From JASHVB01 sp963780805 (GTDB lineage Bacteria > Pseudomonadota > Alphaproteobacteria > Acetobacterales > Acetobacteraceae): a DNA stretch of 64,000 nucleotides. Below, piece by piece: positions 55,323-63,754 of this stretch. The DNA lies in the NCBI GenBank assembly GCA_963780805.1, contig CAWADP010000006.1, positions 744,001 to 808,000 of the forward strand. The letters are read 5' to 3'. Both the position numbers and the translations under genes were made by a program. Below the pieces are notes generated by a model, which saw only the letters and a list, made by a program, of their open reading frames with translations, had not been told where the DNA came from and ran no database searches. Numbering within the stretch: the stretch's first letter is position 1; every line of letters starts with the position of its first letter.

Positions 55323-56555
55323 ATGCCGTCCATCCTCTTCCATAACCTCCGCCTGCTCGATCCGCGCCGCGACGAATTGCTCGATGGCATGGAGGTGCTC
55401 GTCGAGGACAATGTGATCCGCGAGATTTCCGACCGGCCGATCACGGGCATCGGTCCCTACCGCATCGATCTCGGCGGACGGACGCTGATGCCCGGGCTGA
55501 TCGACGCGCACATCCACGTCGTGCTCACCGAGGTGAACCTCCGGCTGCTGGCCGACGTGCCATTGACCCTGCTGGCCGCGAAGGCCTCCGCCTCGATGCG
55601 GGCCATGCTGATGCGCGGCTTCACCACGCTGCGCGACACCGGCGGCGCCGACTGGGGCATCAAGGCCGCCGTCGAGCAAGGTCTGTTTCTTGGTCCGCGG
55701 CTGTTCATTGCCGGGCAGCCGCTGAGCCAGACCGGCGGCCACGGCGAGCGGCGCCTGCGCACCGAAGCCGTCGAATTCTGCCCGTGTTGCTCCGGCCTGA
55801 GCTGGACCGGCCGCATCGCCGACGGCGTGCCTGACGTCATCAAGGCGACACGCGACGAGCTTCGCAAAGGTGCCGATCACATCAAGCTGATGGTATCGGG
55901 CGGCGTCGCCTCGCAGGCCGATCCGCTGGAAAGCCTGCAATACCGCATGGACGAGATCGAGGCCGCGGTGGACGAAGCCACCCGCTGGGGCACCTATGTC
56001 TGCGCCCATGCCTATAGCGCCAAGGCGATCGAACGTGCGGTGCGCGCCGGCGTGCGCACTATCGAGCATGGCAACCTGATCGACGCACCCACCGCGAAGC
56101 TGATGGCGGAGCGAGGTGCCTACATGGTGCCGACGCTGGTGGCTTACGACTCGCTGAAGAAGCGTGGTCCGGAATACGGGCTGACCTCGTATTCGCTGGC
56201 GAAGAACGAATTGGTGCTGCATGCGGGGCTACGATCGTTGGAAATCGCACACACTGCGGGGGTGAAACTTGGTTTCGGCAGCGATCTGCTCGGCCAGTTG
56301 CAGAACGATCACACCAACGAGTTTGCCATCCGCCGCGAAGTGATGAGCGCGCCGGAAATCATCCGCTCGGCGACGCTGGTGAATGCCGAAATCGTCCGGC
56401 AGGAGGGGCGGATCGGTGAGCTGATCCCCGGCGCGTTCGCCGACCTGCTGGTGGTGGATGGGGACCCGTTCCGCGACCTGACGCTGTTGCAGAATGAAGG
56501 CCGGCACATCAAGGCGATCATGCTGAACGGACAGTTCGTGAAGAACGAGATTTAG
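55323..56555 (+). CDS. Metal-dependent amidohydrolase (imidazolonepropionase/Xaa-Pro dipeptidase-like)
   Basis: A 410-residue amidohydrolase superfamily member. The first metal pair is H-I-H in G-L-I-D-A-H-I-H-V. The lysine that bridges metals is in H-I-K-L-M-V-S-G-G. The next histidines are in A-H-A-Y-S and E-H-G-N, and the aspartate in L-G-F-G-S-D. Relatives include prolidase-like and organophosphate-degrading enzymes; the substrate is unknown. No signal peptide. It has its own start behind a family 1 repeat. Confidence 0.85.
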   Translation: MPSILFHNLRLLDPRRDELLDGMEVLVEDNVIREISDRPITGIGPYRIDLGGRTLMPGLIDAHIHVVLTEVNLRLLADVPLTLLAAKASASMRAMLMRGFTTLRDTGGADWGIKAAVEQGLFLGPRLFIAGQPLSQTGGHGERRLRTEAVEFCPCCSGLSWTGRIADGVPDVIKATRDELRKGADHIKLMVSGGVASQADPLESLQYRMDEIEAAVDEATRWGTYVCAHAYSAKAIERAVRAGVRTIEHGNLIDAPTAKLMAERGAYMVPTLVAYDSLKKRGPEYGLTSYSLAKNELVLHAGLRSLEIAHTAGVKLGFGSDLLGQLQNDHTNEFAIRREVMSAPEIIRSATLVNAEIVRQEGRIGELIPGAFADLLVVDGDPFRDLTLLQNEGRHIKAIMLNGQFVKNEI

Positions 56556-56693
56556 GAGCCAGAAACTCCCCCTCCGCTTGAGGGCTTGGGCCGCGAACCG
56601 GACCAAGGCTGGGGGAGGGCTGCGAGCAGCCTGGCAAAGCGGCTGTAGGCACCCCCCTTCAGGTCTCTCCCAGGAGAGGAGGAGGAGTTACTC
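56556..56693. repeat. GC-rich palindrome behind the amidohydrolase gene
   Basis: AACTCCCCCTCCGC near 56566 and GGAGGAGGAGTT ending near 56691 are inverted copies, with further complementary blocks inside. It could end the amidohydrolase transcript. Confidence 0.5.
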
Positions 56694-56701
56694 GGCCTGC
56701 C
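56694..56701. repeat. Left 8-bp direct repeat (putative target-site duplication)
   Basis: GGCCTGCC; the same 8 bases recur at 56848-56855, flanking the inverted-repeat element exactly. Confidence 0.7.
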
Positions 56702-56847
56702 GGTAGTGACGCAATTTGAAATATCATCTTACTTGGCCGGTCAACCTTTGCCGGCCACGGGCGTTTACCGCAGGTTAACCCAACCACGGTATAAGGAGCG
56801 CCATCGTGGCCCGAGGCCGCAAATCAATTTCAAATCGCGTCACTACC
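56702..56847. mobile_element. MITE-like element with 21-bp terminal inverted repeats
   Basis: 146 bases. The left end GGTAGTGACGCAATTTGAAAT and the right end ATTTCAAATCGCGTCACTACC are complementary at 20 of 21 positions. The outside of each end is GGCCTGCC, an 8-bp direct repeat of the sort made by transposition. The interior is AT-richer than the surroundings and has no coding frame. No transposase with matching ends is in the window; the ISAs1-like element at 59.4-60.7 kb has different ends. Confidence 0.75.
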
Positions 56848-56855
56848 GGCCTGCC
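56848..56855. repeat. Right 8-bp direct repeat (putative target-site duplication)
   Basis: GGCCTGCC, identical to 56694-56701. Confidence 0.7.
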
Positions 56856-56928
56856 GCCCGATTGTCGCCCGACTTGACACTCCTCCCTCGTTGCGGCGGA
56901 CTACTCGCCAGTAGCACAGGGAAAAGCC

Positions 56929-58132
56929 ATGAAATTCGGCATCTTCTACGAACTGCAACTGCCGCGCCCTTGGGGGCCGGGTGACGAGCAGCGGCTTTAC
57001 CAGAACGCGTTGGACCAGGTCGAGCTGGCGGATCGTCTGGGCTATGACTACGCCTGGGAAGTGGAGCACCACTTCCTCGAGGAGTATTCTCATTCCCCCG
57101 CGCCGGAAGTGTTCCTCGGCGCCGCCAGCCAGCGGACGAAGAACATCCGCCTCGGTCACGGCATCGTGCAGCTTACCACGAACCCGCCGCAGCGGGTGGC
57201 CGAACGGATCGCGTGCCTCGATCTCGTCTCCAACGGCCGTGTCGAATTTGGTACCGGCGAATCCGCCTCCATCACCGAACTCGGCGGCTTTGGCCGTGAC
57301 ATGGAGACGAAGCGCGAGGTCTGGGAAGACGCGATCCGCTGCATCATCCCGATGTTCAAGGACCAGGGCATCAGCCTCGACACCAAGTGGCACAAAATGC
57401 CGATGCGCAACGTCCTGCCCAAGCCGGTGCAGAAGCCGCATCCGCCGCTGTGGGTCGCTTGCTCGCAGCTTGAAACGATCGAGATGGCGGGGCGGCGCGG
57501 CCTGGGCGCGCTCGGCTTCCAGTTCCTGTCGGCCGACGCGGCGCATGCCTGGGTGCACGCCTACTACAACAGCTTCGTCAAGCGGCAGGACAAGCTGACG
57601 GACTACAACACGAATCCTGAACATCGCGCTGGTCAGCTACTTCATGTGCGCCGAGACCGACGAGGAAGCGCGCCGCCGTGCCGACGGCGCCACGTTCTTC
57701 CAGTTCGCGCTGCGTTTCTATGGCGCCAGCTCCGGGCGCCGGCGCCCCGATCCCTACACGGTCAACATGTGGGACGAATACAACAAGTGGAAGCGGGAGA
57801 ACCCCGAAGCCGCGGCTCGTGCCATCTCCGGCGGGCTGATCGGATCGCCGGAAACCCTGCGCCGCAAGTTGCGCCGATTCGAGACCTCCAACATCGACCA
57901 GGTCATCCTGCTGAACCAGGCCGGCAAGAACGCGCACCAGCATATCTGCGAAAGCCTGGAACTGTTCGCCAGGGAAGTCATGCCGGAGTTCCACGGCAGC
58001 GAACCGGCGCACCAGGACTGGAAACGCAAGGTGCTGGCACGCGAAATCGAGCTGGAGGAGATCGACACGCAGCCGTTCCGCGATCGGTTCGGACCGAATA
58101 CGGTGCCGATCCCGCAGGCGGCCGCGGAGTAA
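56929..58132 (+). pseudogene. LLM-class flavin-dependent oxidoreductase, one frameshift
   Basis: About 400 residues of a bacterial-luciferase-like monooxygenase. The N-terminus M-K-F-G-I-F-Y-E-L-Q-L-P and the W-E-V-E-H-H-F-L-E-E-Y-S region are typical of the longer LLM subgroup. Near 57616 one extra T (AATCCTGAAC for AATCCGAAC) shifts the frame; N-I-A-L-V-S-Y-F-M-C then continues in the next frame to a normal C-terminus at 58132. With that base removed the gene is full length. The substrate is unknown. It stands by itself behind the MITE-like element, which lies within its upstream region. Confidence 0.8.
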
Positions 58133-58193
58133 GGCGCCCAAGTCGATATCAGCCGCGAAGCAGTCGGTGCGGGCACTGTCTCGGTGCGGGCAC

Positions 58194-58277
58194 TGTCATT
58201 GCGAGCGCAGCGAAGCAATCTCCCGGAAAGTACGCACGCCACTTGCGGTGAATCGCTTCGCTGTGCTCGCAATGACA
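58194..58277. repeat. REP-like palindrome, family 1
   Basis: TGTCATTGCGAGCGCAGCGA and the opposite TCGCTGTGCTCGCAATGACA arms. It lies between the convergent LLM oxidoreductase and serB genes, where it could terminate both transcripts. Confidence 0.88.
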
Positions 58278-58369
58278 CTGCTGCGCTCTCGGTGACACTC
58301 TTTGATGCGCAGGAACGCTCATGTTGATGCGCAGGACCGCTCATGGGTCCGCATCGCGGCCCCTGCTCG

Positions 58370-59251
58370 CTAGGGCGCCCCTAGAATCTCCTCGGACCGG
58401 TAGCCTTGCACGAACAGCAGCGCGCGCAGATTAGCGTAATCCACCCGAGCCTGGGCTGCGGCCGCTACGATTGGCTTGGCGCGGAACGCCACACCCAGAC
58501 CTGCGCTGCGCAGCATGTCCAGGTCGTTGGCGCCGTCGCCTACGGCGAGTGTCGTCGCCAGGTCCAGACCATGCTCCACCGCCAGGCTCGTCAGCGTGTG
58601 TAGCTTGGTGTCGCGGTCGAGGATCGGCTCCGCCACGCGTCCGGTGAGTGCCGCGCCGTCGTCCAGCAGCACGTTGGAGCGGTGCATGTCGAAGCCGCAC
58701 GCCGCGGCGACGCGCGCGGTGAAGAAGCTGAAGCCTCCAGACACCAGCGCCGTGTAGCTGCCCCCTGCGCGCATCGTCGCCACCAGTTCGCGCGCCCCCG
58801 CTGTCAGATGCACGCGCTGCCAGGTACTTTCCAGGGCACCCACCGGCAGGCCGCGCAGCATCGCCACGCGTTCGCGCAGCGCGGCCTTGAAGTCCAGTTC
58901 GCCGTTCATCGCGCGCGCGGTGATGGCGGCGATACGCTCCTTCAGGCCGGCAAAATCGGCCAACTCGTCGAGCGTCTCACCGGTGACGATCGTGCTGTCC
59001 ATGTCGGCCACCAACAACCGCTTGCGGCGGTGTTTCGCCGCCGTGGCGATGGCGTCGATTGGCGCGCTATCCAGGGCTGCACGGACCACTGCCATGTCAG
59101 GCTCGGCGGAAAGTGGGATATCAGCTGCCTCGCCGGCGGACAGCGTGATCGGCTCGCTGCCCCCAACCGCATCACGTACCCGCGCGATCACAGTTCGGCT
59201 CAGCGTGGCAGACTGCCGATCAACGACCAGGGTCAACACGTGGCGCATCAT
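58370..59251 (-). CDS. serB: Phosphoserine phosphatase
   Basis: A 293-residue HAD-superfamily phosphatase, the last step of serine synthesis from 3-phosphoglycerate. The nucleophile is Asp83 in D-M-D-S-T-I-V, and Asp85 acts as acid/base. The second motif is S-G-G-F-S-F-F, and the Mg2+ motif is V-G-D-G-A-N-D-L-D-M. An N-terminal ACT-like region of about 70 residues is present. Start 59251 (or the ATG at 59248) fits the family. Its open frame upstream runs into IS-derived DNA, so the natural promoter may have been separated by the insertion. Confidence 0.92.
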   Translation of the reverse strand: MMRHVLTLVVDRQSATLSRTVIARVRDAVGGSEPITLSAGEAADIPLSAEPDMAVVRAALDSAPIDAIATAAKHRRKRLLVADMDSTIVTGETLDELADFAGLKERIAAITARAMNGELDFKAALRERVAMLRGLPVGALESTWQRVHLTAGARELVATMRAGGSYTALVSGGFSFFTARVAAACGFDMHRSNVLLDDGAALTGRVAEPILDRDTKLHTLTSLAVEHGLDLATTLAVGDGANDLDMLRSAGLGVAFRAKPIVAAAAQARVDYANLRALLFVQGYRSEEILGAP

Positions 59252-59429
59252 CCGGCACCGTTTGGCAGGTGGGCGAACGCCGCGCAAGCGAGCCGCTGGC
59301 AGCGGCCTGTGCCGCCGTGTCTTCGCGAGAACCAGCCAAGCGCGGAGGATGGGCGGACAGTTGCGTTGGACGCCTTCCGGGCCAATATCCAGCCAGGAGC
59401 CGGAATTTCCGAATGCCGGCGCTTCACTC

Positions 59430-60549
59430 GGACGCAGAATATTCCTTGGAGGATGGCCTGGAGATAATCCGGGTCCCATCCGGCCAGCTTGCGACGGACC
59501 TTGAGGCTCTTGCCCGGCTTAGCCGAGCGCAGGAGGTTCATGACCATATGGCGGACCGTCGCCATGTTTTGTGGGCCATTGCCAGTGCGCAGGCGGGAGA
59601 GGTCCTCGTGAAAGATAACATCGAGCACCCAATGCAGTCGATTCTCGATATGCCAGTGACTGCGCACTGCGCCGGCGAAGAGCACCGCCAGCAGGGCCAG
59701 CGAGCAGATGTAGTAACGACGCCCGCACGAGGTCTCACCGTTCCGCTCGACGGTGCTCTCGACCATGGCGATGGACTTGATGCCGGGGAAGCGGCTGTCC
59801 TCGGCAAGCCAGTCGACCCTGTGGCTGACCACATGGCGGCGGACTTCGATACGCCCGTGGTCTCCATCGGTGATCTCGAAGGTTTGCACCTCACTGGCTG
59901 GGGCATCGTCGAAGTAGCACTTGATGTCGTCGTGCAGGGTCGGCTGGTTGTCTTTCACGGCGAGCAGGTAGTCAGCGCCTCGATCGAGGATGGTGGCGGC
60001 GATCTTGGTCTGGCAGCCCATGGCATCGATGGTGACCAGCGCGCCCTTCAATTCGAGGCGCTGGAGCGGCAGCGGGATGGCGGTGATCTCGTTGGACTTC
60101 TCCTCGGTGGCCTCCTGGCCGAGAACGAGACGCTGGCCTGAGGCCCAGGCAGAGACCATGTTCAGCGCGTGGCGTCCCTTTGATCTGGCGTGGGTACGAC
60201 GCGAAGTCTTGCCGTCCACGGCGACGATGTCGAGTTCGCCTTCGCGCAGGCCGTTGACCCAGGCGATGAAGCACTCGGAGAACAGTTTATGGTCGAGGGC
60301 ATTCATCAGGTCGTTCAGAGCGTCGTGGCTGGGGATGCCGTCCTTGTAGGGCAGGAAGCGGCGGAGGAAGTCCAAGTGGGTATTGCCCCAGTGCTCGACC
60401 TCGACGAAGTCGTCAGCGGTGGCGACGGCGGCGCATAAGATCAGCAGCAGGATTTCCGGCAGCGGGTAGACCACTTTGAAAGGCTGTCTGGGGTCCTTCA
60501 GCACCGCGAAAAAGTGGAGCAAGGACTTGGTTTCGGGCGAGTGATCCAT
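59430..60549 (-). CDS. ISAs1-family transposase
   Basis: About 373 residues of transposase. The N-terminal L-K-D-P-R-Q-P-F-K-V-V-Y-P-L and the DDE region (V-A-V-D-G-K-T first Asp; I-D-A-M-G-C-Q-T second) are those of ISAs1/H-repeat proteins, as are Y-L-L-A-V-K-D-N-Q and H-W-H-I-E-N-R-L-H-W. ATG 60547-60549 is the start. The open frame runs on to 59248, about 60 codons beyond the usual end (G-W-D-P-D-Y-L-Q); that part is host DNA, so the protein as encoded has a foreign tail. Activity is uncertain. Confidence 0.88.
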
Positions 60550-60674
60550 GGCGGCCTCCGAATCGGGACGGACCACCAGGAATCATGTTTTGTTCGCTGC
60601 GGGAATCCCACCCGGGGCTCGCTGCTGGCTCGCCATAAGCGATTCATGTCAATGGGTTTTTCAAGCGATTTCCC
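59430..60674. mobile_element. ISAs1-type insertion sequence, right end apparently truncated
   Basis: The left end on the minus strand reads CAGGGAAATCGCTTG starting at 60674, the CAGGG start common in this family. I could not find the complementary end between 59250 and 59470. The transposase frame runs past its natural end into the serB upstream region, so the right end is probably lost. The right limit given here (about 59430) is where transposase similarity ends. Confidence 0.65.
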
Positions 60675-60811
60675 TGACGAGGAACCACGTCCGTATTGCG
60701 TCGCATGTCGGATCGGCGCACGCTGGCGTCAACCGCGGACAGCGGAAGAAGCGGCCCGCCGACGGGCTTGGTACTTGCAGATTCACAGGGCCAACAACGA
60801 GGATGACAGGG
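60550..60811. other. IS left end and upstream region of the oxygenase operon
   Basis: Holds the IS terminal segment up to 60674 and then about 137 bases of host DNA. A plus-strand frame (about 60649-60822, F-P-D-E-E-P-R-P-Y-C-V-A-C) is open but overlaps the oxygenase start and has no clear ribosome site. Confidence 0.4.
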
Positions 60812-62074
60812 ATGGACGGTAACGCGTTGTCGCCGGCGGCGAGTCCCTCCCTCGCGGCGCTCCGCGCCTGGCCGGACGGTGGCACGGCGCGCGTTCCGAA
60901 CTGGGTCTATACCGATCCGCGCGTCTTCGCGCTCGAGCAAGACCGCGTGTTTGGCGAGAACAATTGGCTTTACGTCTGTCTCGAAGCGGAACTGCCCAAC
61001 AGCGGCGACTTCAAGCGCGCCCGGCTCGGCACGTGCGAGGTGGTCGCCGTGCGCGGCACTGACGGCGCGATCAACGTGCTGGTCAACCGCTGCGCGCATC
61101 GCAGCATGCAGTTCTGCGCCGCCAGCCGCGGCTCGGCCAAGGAATTCATGTGCCCCTATCACCAATGGACCTACGACCTGTCCGGCAAACTGCTCGGCGT
61201 TCCGTTCCGCCGCGGCCATCGGGGGCAGGGCGGCATGCCCGCGGACTTCCGGCCGGAGGAGCATGGGCTGCAGCGCCTGACCGTAACGCAGCGCCACGGC
61301 GTAGTGTTCGCCAGCTTCGGCTCCCCCAACGAATCACTGGAAACCTGGCTGGGCGAGCGCATGCTCGGCTATTTCGACCGCGTGTTCGACGGGCGCGAAT
61401 TGCAAGTGCTCGGCTATATGCGCCAGCGCATTCCCAGCAACTGGAAGCTGATGTTCGAGAACATCAAGGACCCATATCACGCCAGCCTGCTGCACGTATT
61501 CCTGGTGACCTTCGGCCTGTTCCGGCTGGACCAGCAATCCGCGGTGGAAATGGACGACACCGGCCGCCACGCGGTGCTGGTCAGCCGGCGCGGGGCGCAG
61601 GAAACCAACGACGCGACAGCGCAGATGCGCGCCTTCAAGGCCAACTTCTCCCTGCGCGACAAGCGCCTGCTCGACCCTGTGCGCGAGTTCCCCGGCGACG
61701 CCACGGTGGTGATGCAGACGCTGTGGCCCAACCTGATCGTGCAGCAGCAGTCCAACACGCTGGCGATGCGGCAGATCGTGCCACTGGATGCCCGCACCTT
61801 CGATCTGGCCTGGACGTTCTTCGGCTACGCCGATGATACGCCGGAGATGCGGCAGCGCCGGCTGCGGCAGGCGAATCTGATGGGGCCGGCGGGACTGGTC
61901 TCACTCGATGACAGCGAGGCGATGCTGCTGTCGCAGGCCGGTATCGAGACCGACGATGACGAATCATGCGTGGTGGAGATGGGCGGCCGCGTGGTGACCA
62001 ACGAGCAACACATGCTGACGGAGACGGCGATTCGAGGGTTCTATCAGCACTATCGCTCGGTGATGGGGCTGTAG
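60812..62074 (+). CDS. Aromatic ring-hydroxylating (Rieske) oxygenase alpha subunit
   Basis: A 420-residue oxygenase. The Rieske cluster ligands are C-A-H-R (Cys94, His96) and C-P-Y-H (Cys114, His117). The mononuclear iron site is in E-N-I-K-D-P-Y-H-x4-H, with Asp and two His of the facial triad plus the bridging Asp. These enzymes dihydroxylate or demethylate aromatic rings with electrons from a ferredoxin and a reductase, neither of which is in the window. ATG 60812 is chosen over 60803; the frame is open into the IS. The beta subunit gene follows after 15 bases. Confidence 0.9.
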   Translation: MDGNALSPAASPSLAALRAWPDGGTARVPNWVYTDPRVFALEQDRVFGENNWLYVCLEAELPNSGDFKRARLGTCEVVAVRGTDGAINVLVNRCAHRSMQFCAASRGSAKEFMCPYHQWTYDLSGKLLGVPFRRGHRGQGGMPADFRPEEHGLQRLTVTQRHGVVFASFGSPNESLETWLGERMLGYFDRVFDGRELQVLGYMRQRIPSNWKLMFENIKDPYHASLLHVFLVTFGLFRLDQQSAVEMDDTGRHAVLVSRRGAQETNDATAQMRAFKANFSLRDKRLLDPVREFPGDATVVMQTLWPNLIVQQQSNTLAMRQIVPLDARTFDLAWTFFGYADDTPEMRQRRLRQANLMGPAGLVSLDDSEAMLLSQAGIETDDDESCVVEMGGRVVTNEQHMLTETAIRGFYQHYRSVMGL

Positions 62075-62089
62075 CGCGGTGCCCCGCCC

Positions 62090-62587
62090 ATGATCGCCGC
62101 GGCTCCTGGTGTGGACGCAACGTTGGAGCAGCGGGCGCGTCTCGCCGATCTGTATTGCGCCTATGACGATGTGCTGAACAGCGGGGCGTTGGAGGCGTGG
62201 CCCGAACTGTTTGCCGATCCTTGCATTTATAAGATTGTCGAGCGGGACAGCCATGAACGCGGGTTCCCCGTTGCGGTCATGTATTGCGAAAGCCGGGATA
62301 TGCTGGTGGATCGCGTTGTGGCGTTGCGCGAGACGGCGCTGTACGCGCCGCGGATCGTGCGGCGCATCACCAGCGGCATTTGTCTGCACGCCGTGGCATC
62401 GGACGGGCTGCGGCTGAGCGCAAGCTTTGCGATCTTCCAGACCATGCCCGACCAGCCGAGCGCCTTGTTCCTGTGCGGGCGCTGCGAGGATCGCGTGGTG
62501 GAAGACGGAGGCGTGCTGCGCTTTGCTGAACGAGTGTGCATCTATGATTCGACGATCGTGCCTACGTCGCTGGTGTATCCGATCTGA
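62090..62587 (+). CDS. Ring-hydroxylating oxygenase beta subunit (SnoaL-like)
   Basis: A 165-residue protein with the cystatin-like fold of oxygenase beta subunits. The pattern L-A-D-L-Y-C-A-Y-D-D-V-L near the N-terminus and R-R-I-T-S-G-I in the middle fit. It supports the alpha trimer and usually has no catalytic residues. It is tightly linked to the alpha gene upstream and the propeller gene 2 bases downstream. Confidence 0.85.
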   Translation: MIAAAPGVDATLEQRARLADLYCAYDDVLNSGALEAWPELFADPCIYKIVERDSHERGFPVAVMYCESRDMLVDRVVALRETALYAPRIVRRITSGICLHAVASDGLRLSASFAIFQTMPDQPSALFLCGRCEDRVVEDGGVLRFAERVCIYDSTIVPTSLVYPI

Positions 62588-62589
62588 CC

Positions 62590-63504
62590 ATGTCCGCCGC
62601 CCCGCCGCGCTATACCATTCGCGAGCATCGCATTCCGACGGCGAACGCGCAGCCTTACATCGTGACGCTCGGCCCCGACGGGAACGTGTGGTTCTGCGAA
62701 AGCGGCGCCGATAAGATCGGCCGGCTGTCCACACGCGACTACAGTTTCGCCGAGTTCCCACTGCTGCGGCCGGGCAGCGCGCCGATCGGCATCATAGCCG
62801 GCGCCGATGGCAATCTGTGGTTCACGCAATCCGCCGGCCACCGTATAGGCCGCATCACGCCCGCAGGCGCCATCGCGGAATTTTCGTTGCCGACGCCACG
62901 GAGCGGACCGAACGGCATCGCCTGCGGCCCGGATGGCAATGTCTGGTTTGCTGAGGCCGATGCGGGACAGGTGGGACGCATCACGCCACGTGGCGAGATC
63001 ACGGAATTCGCCGCCGGCATCACGCCCGGCAGCCGCCCCTTGGCGCCCGTCGCGGCCGGCGGGTTCGTCTGGATCAGCGAGGCCGACGGCAGCGCGGTGG
63101 CGCGGGTCGCGATGGACGGCTCGGTTCGGGAATTCCCGACGCCGACCAGGAACAGTGGGCCGCGCGCCATCGTGCCGGGGCCGGACGGATGCTGCTGGTT
63201 CGTCGAGACCACCGCCAATGCGATCGGCCGCATCGATGCCGACGGACGGATCGTCGAATTTTCGTTCCCTCGTCCCGGTGCCAGCCTACGCGGTATCGAT
63301 GCCACCCCAGGGGGAGAGTTCCTGGTGACGGAGAACGCCACCAATCTTGTTGCTCGCATGAGCGTTGCCGGAGAAGTGCTGGAGGAATATGCGATCCCCA
63401 CATCTCGGGCCGGTGCTCGTTCGATAGTCGTGCTGCCCGACGGCCGCGCATTCTTTTCCGAATTCGACGTGGGGCAGATCGGCGAGCTTGTGCCTGCGGG
63501 GTAG
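62590..63504 (+). CDS. Virginiamycin B lyase-like seven-bladed propeller (Vgb/SMP-30 type)
   Basis: A 304-residue beta-propeller. The repeat D-G-N-V-W-F, D-G-N-L-W-F, D-G-C-C-W-F recurs about every 42 residues, as in streptogramin B lyase. The start A-P-P-R-Y-T-I-R-E-H follows the beta-subunit stop by 2 bases. In this operon it is more likely to be a lactonase or lyase for a ring-cleavage product than an antibiotic-resistance enzyme; that is inference. Confidence 0.83.
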   Translation: MSAAPPRYTIREHRIPTANAQPYIVTLGPDGNVWFCESGADKIGRLSTRDYSFAEFPLLRPGSAPIGIIAGADGNLWFTQSAGHRIGRITPAGAIAEFSLPTPRSGPNGIACGPDGNVWFAEADAGQVGRITPRGEITEFAAGITPGSRPLAPVAAGGFVWISEADGSAVARVAMDGSVREFPTPTRNSGPRAIVPGPDGCCWFVETTANAIGRIDADGRIVEFSFPRPGASLRGIDATPGGEFLVTENATNLVARMSVAGEVLEEYAIPTSRAGARSIVVLPDGRAFFSEFDVGQIGELVPAG

Positions 63505-63591
63505 CGATGCGATCCAGACGCCCCGACGCCGCCCGCGAAATCTGTCCACTGCCAGTGTCATTGCCAATTCCATGGCCGATGTCCTGGCCAG

Positions 63592-63669
63592 TGTCATTGC
63601 GAGCGTAGCGAATCCCGCGAGTGATGTGCGAACTCTGCGGGAGATTGCGTCGCCGCGCTCGCAATGACA
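63592..63669. repeat. REP-like palindrome, family 1
   Basis: TGTCATTGCGAGCGTAGCGA and GATTGCGTCGCCGCGCTCGCAATGACA-type arms. It is followed by three more short direct copies of the CTCGCGGTGACA end up to about 63710. It closes the oxygenase operon. Confidence 0.85.
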
Positions 63670-63754
63670 CTTGCGGTGAGACTCGCGGTGACACTCGCGA
63701 TGACACTGGCCGGGCCCATGCTATCCTGCCGACGTTCTCTGACAGGCTGACCGC

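Noticed and set aside
59248..59429. C-terminal extension of the transposase
   Set aside because: Lies beyond the family's usual end and reads host DNA upstream of serB.
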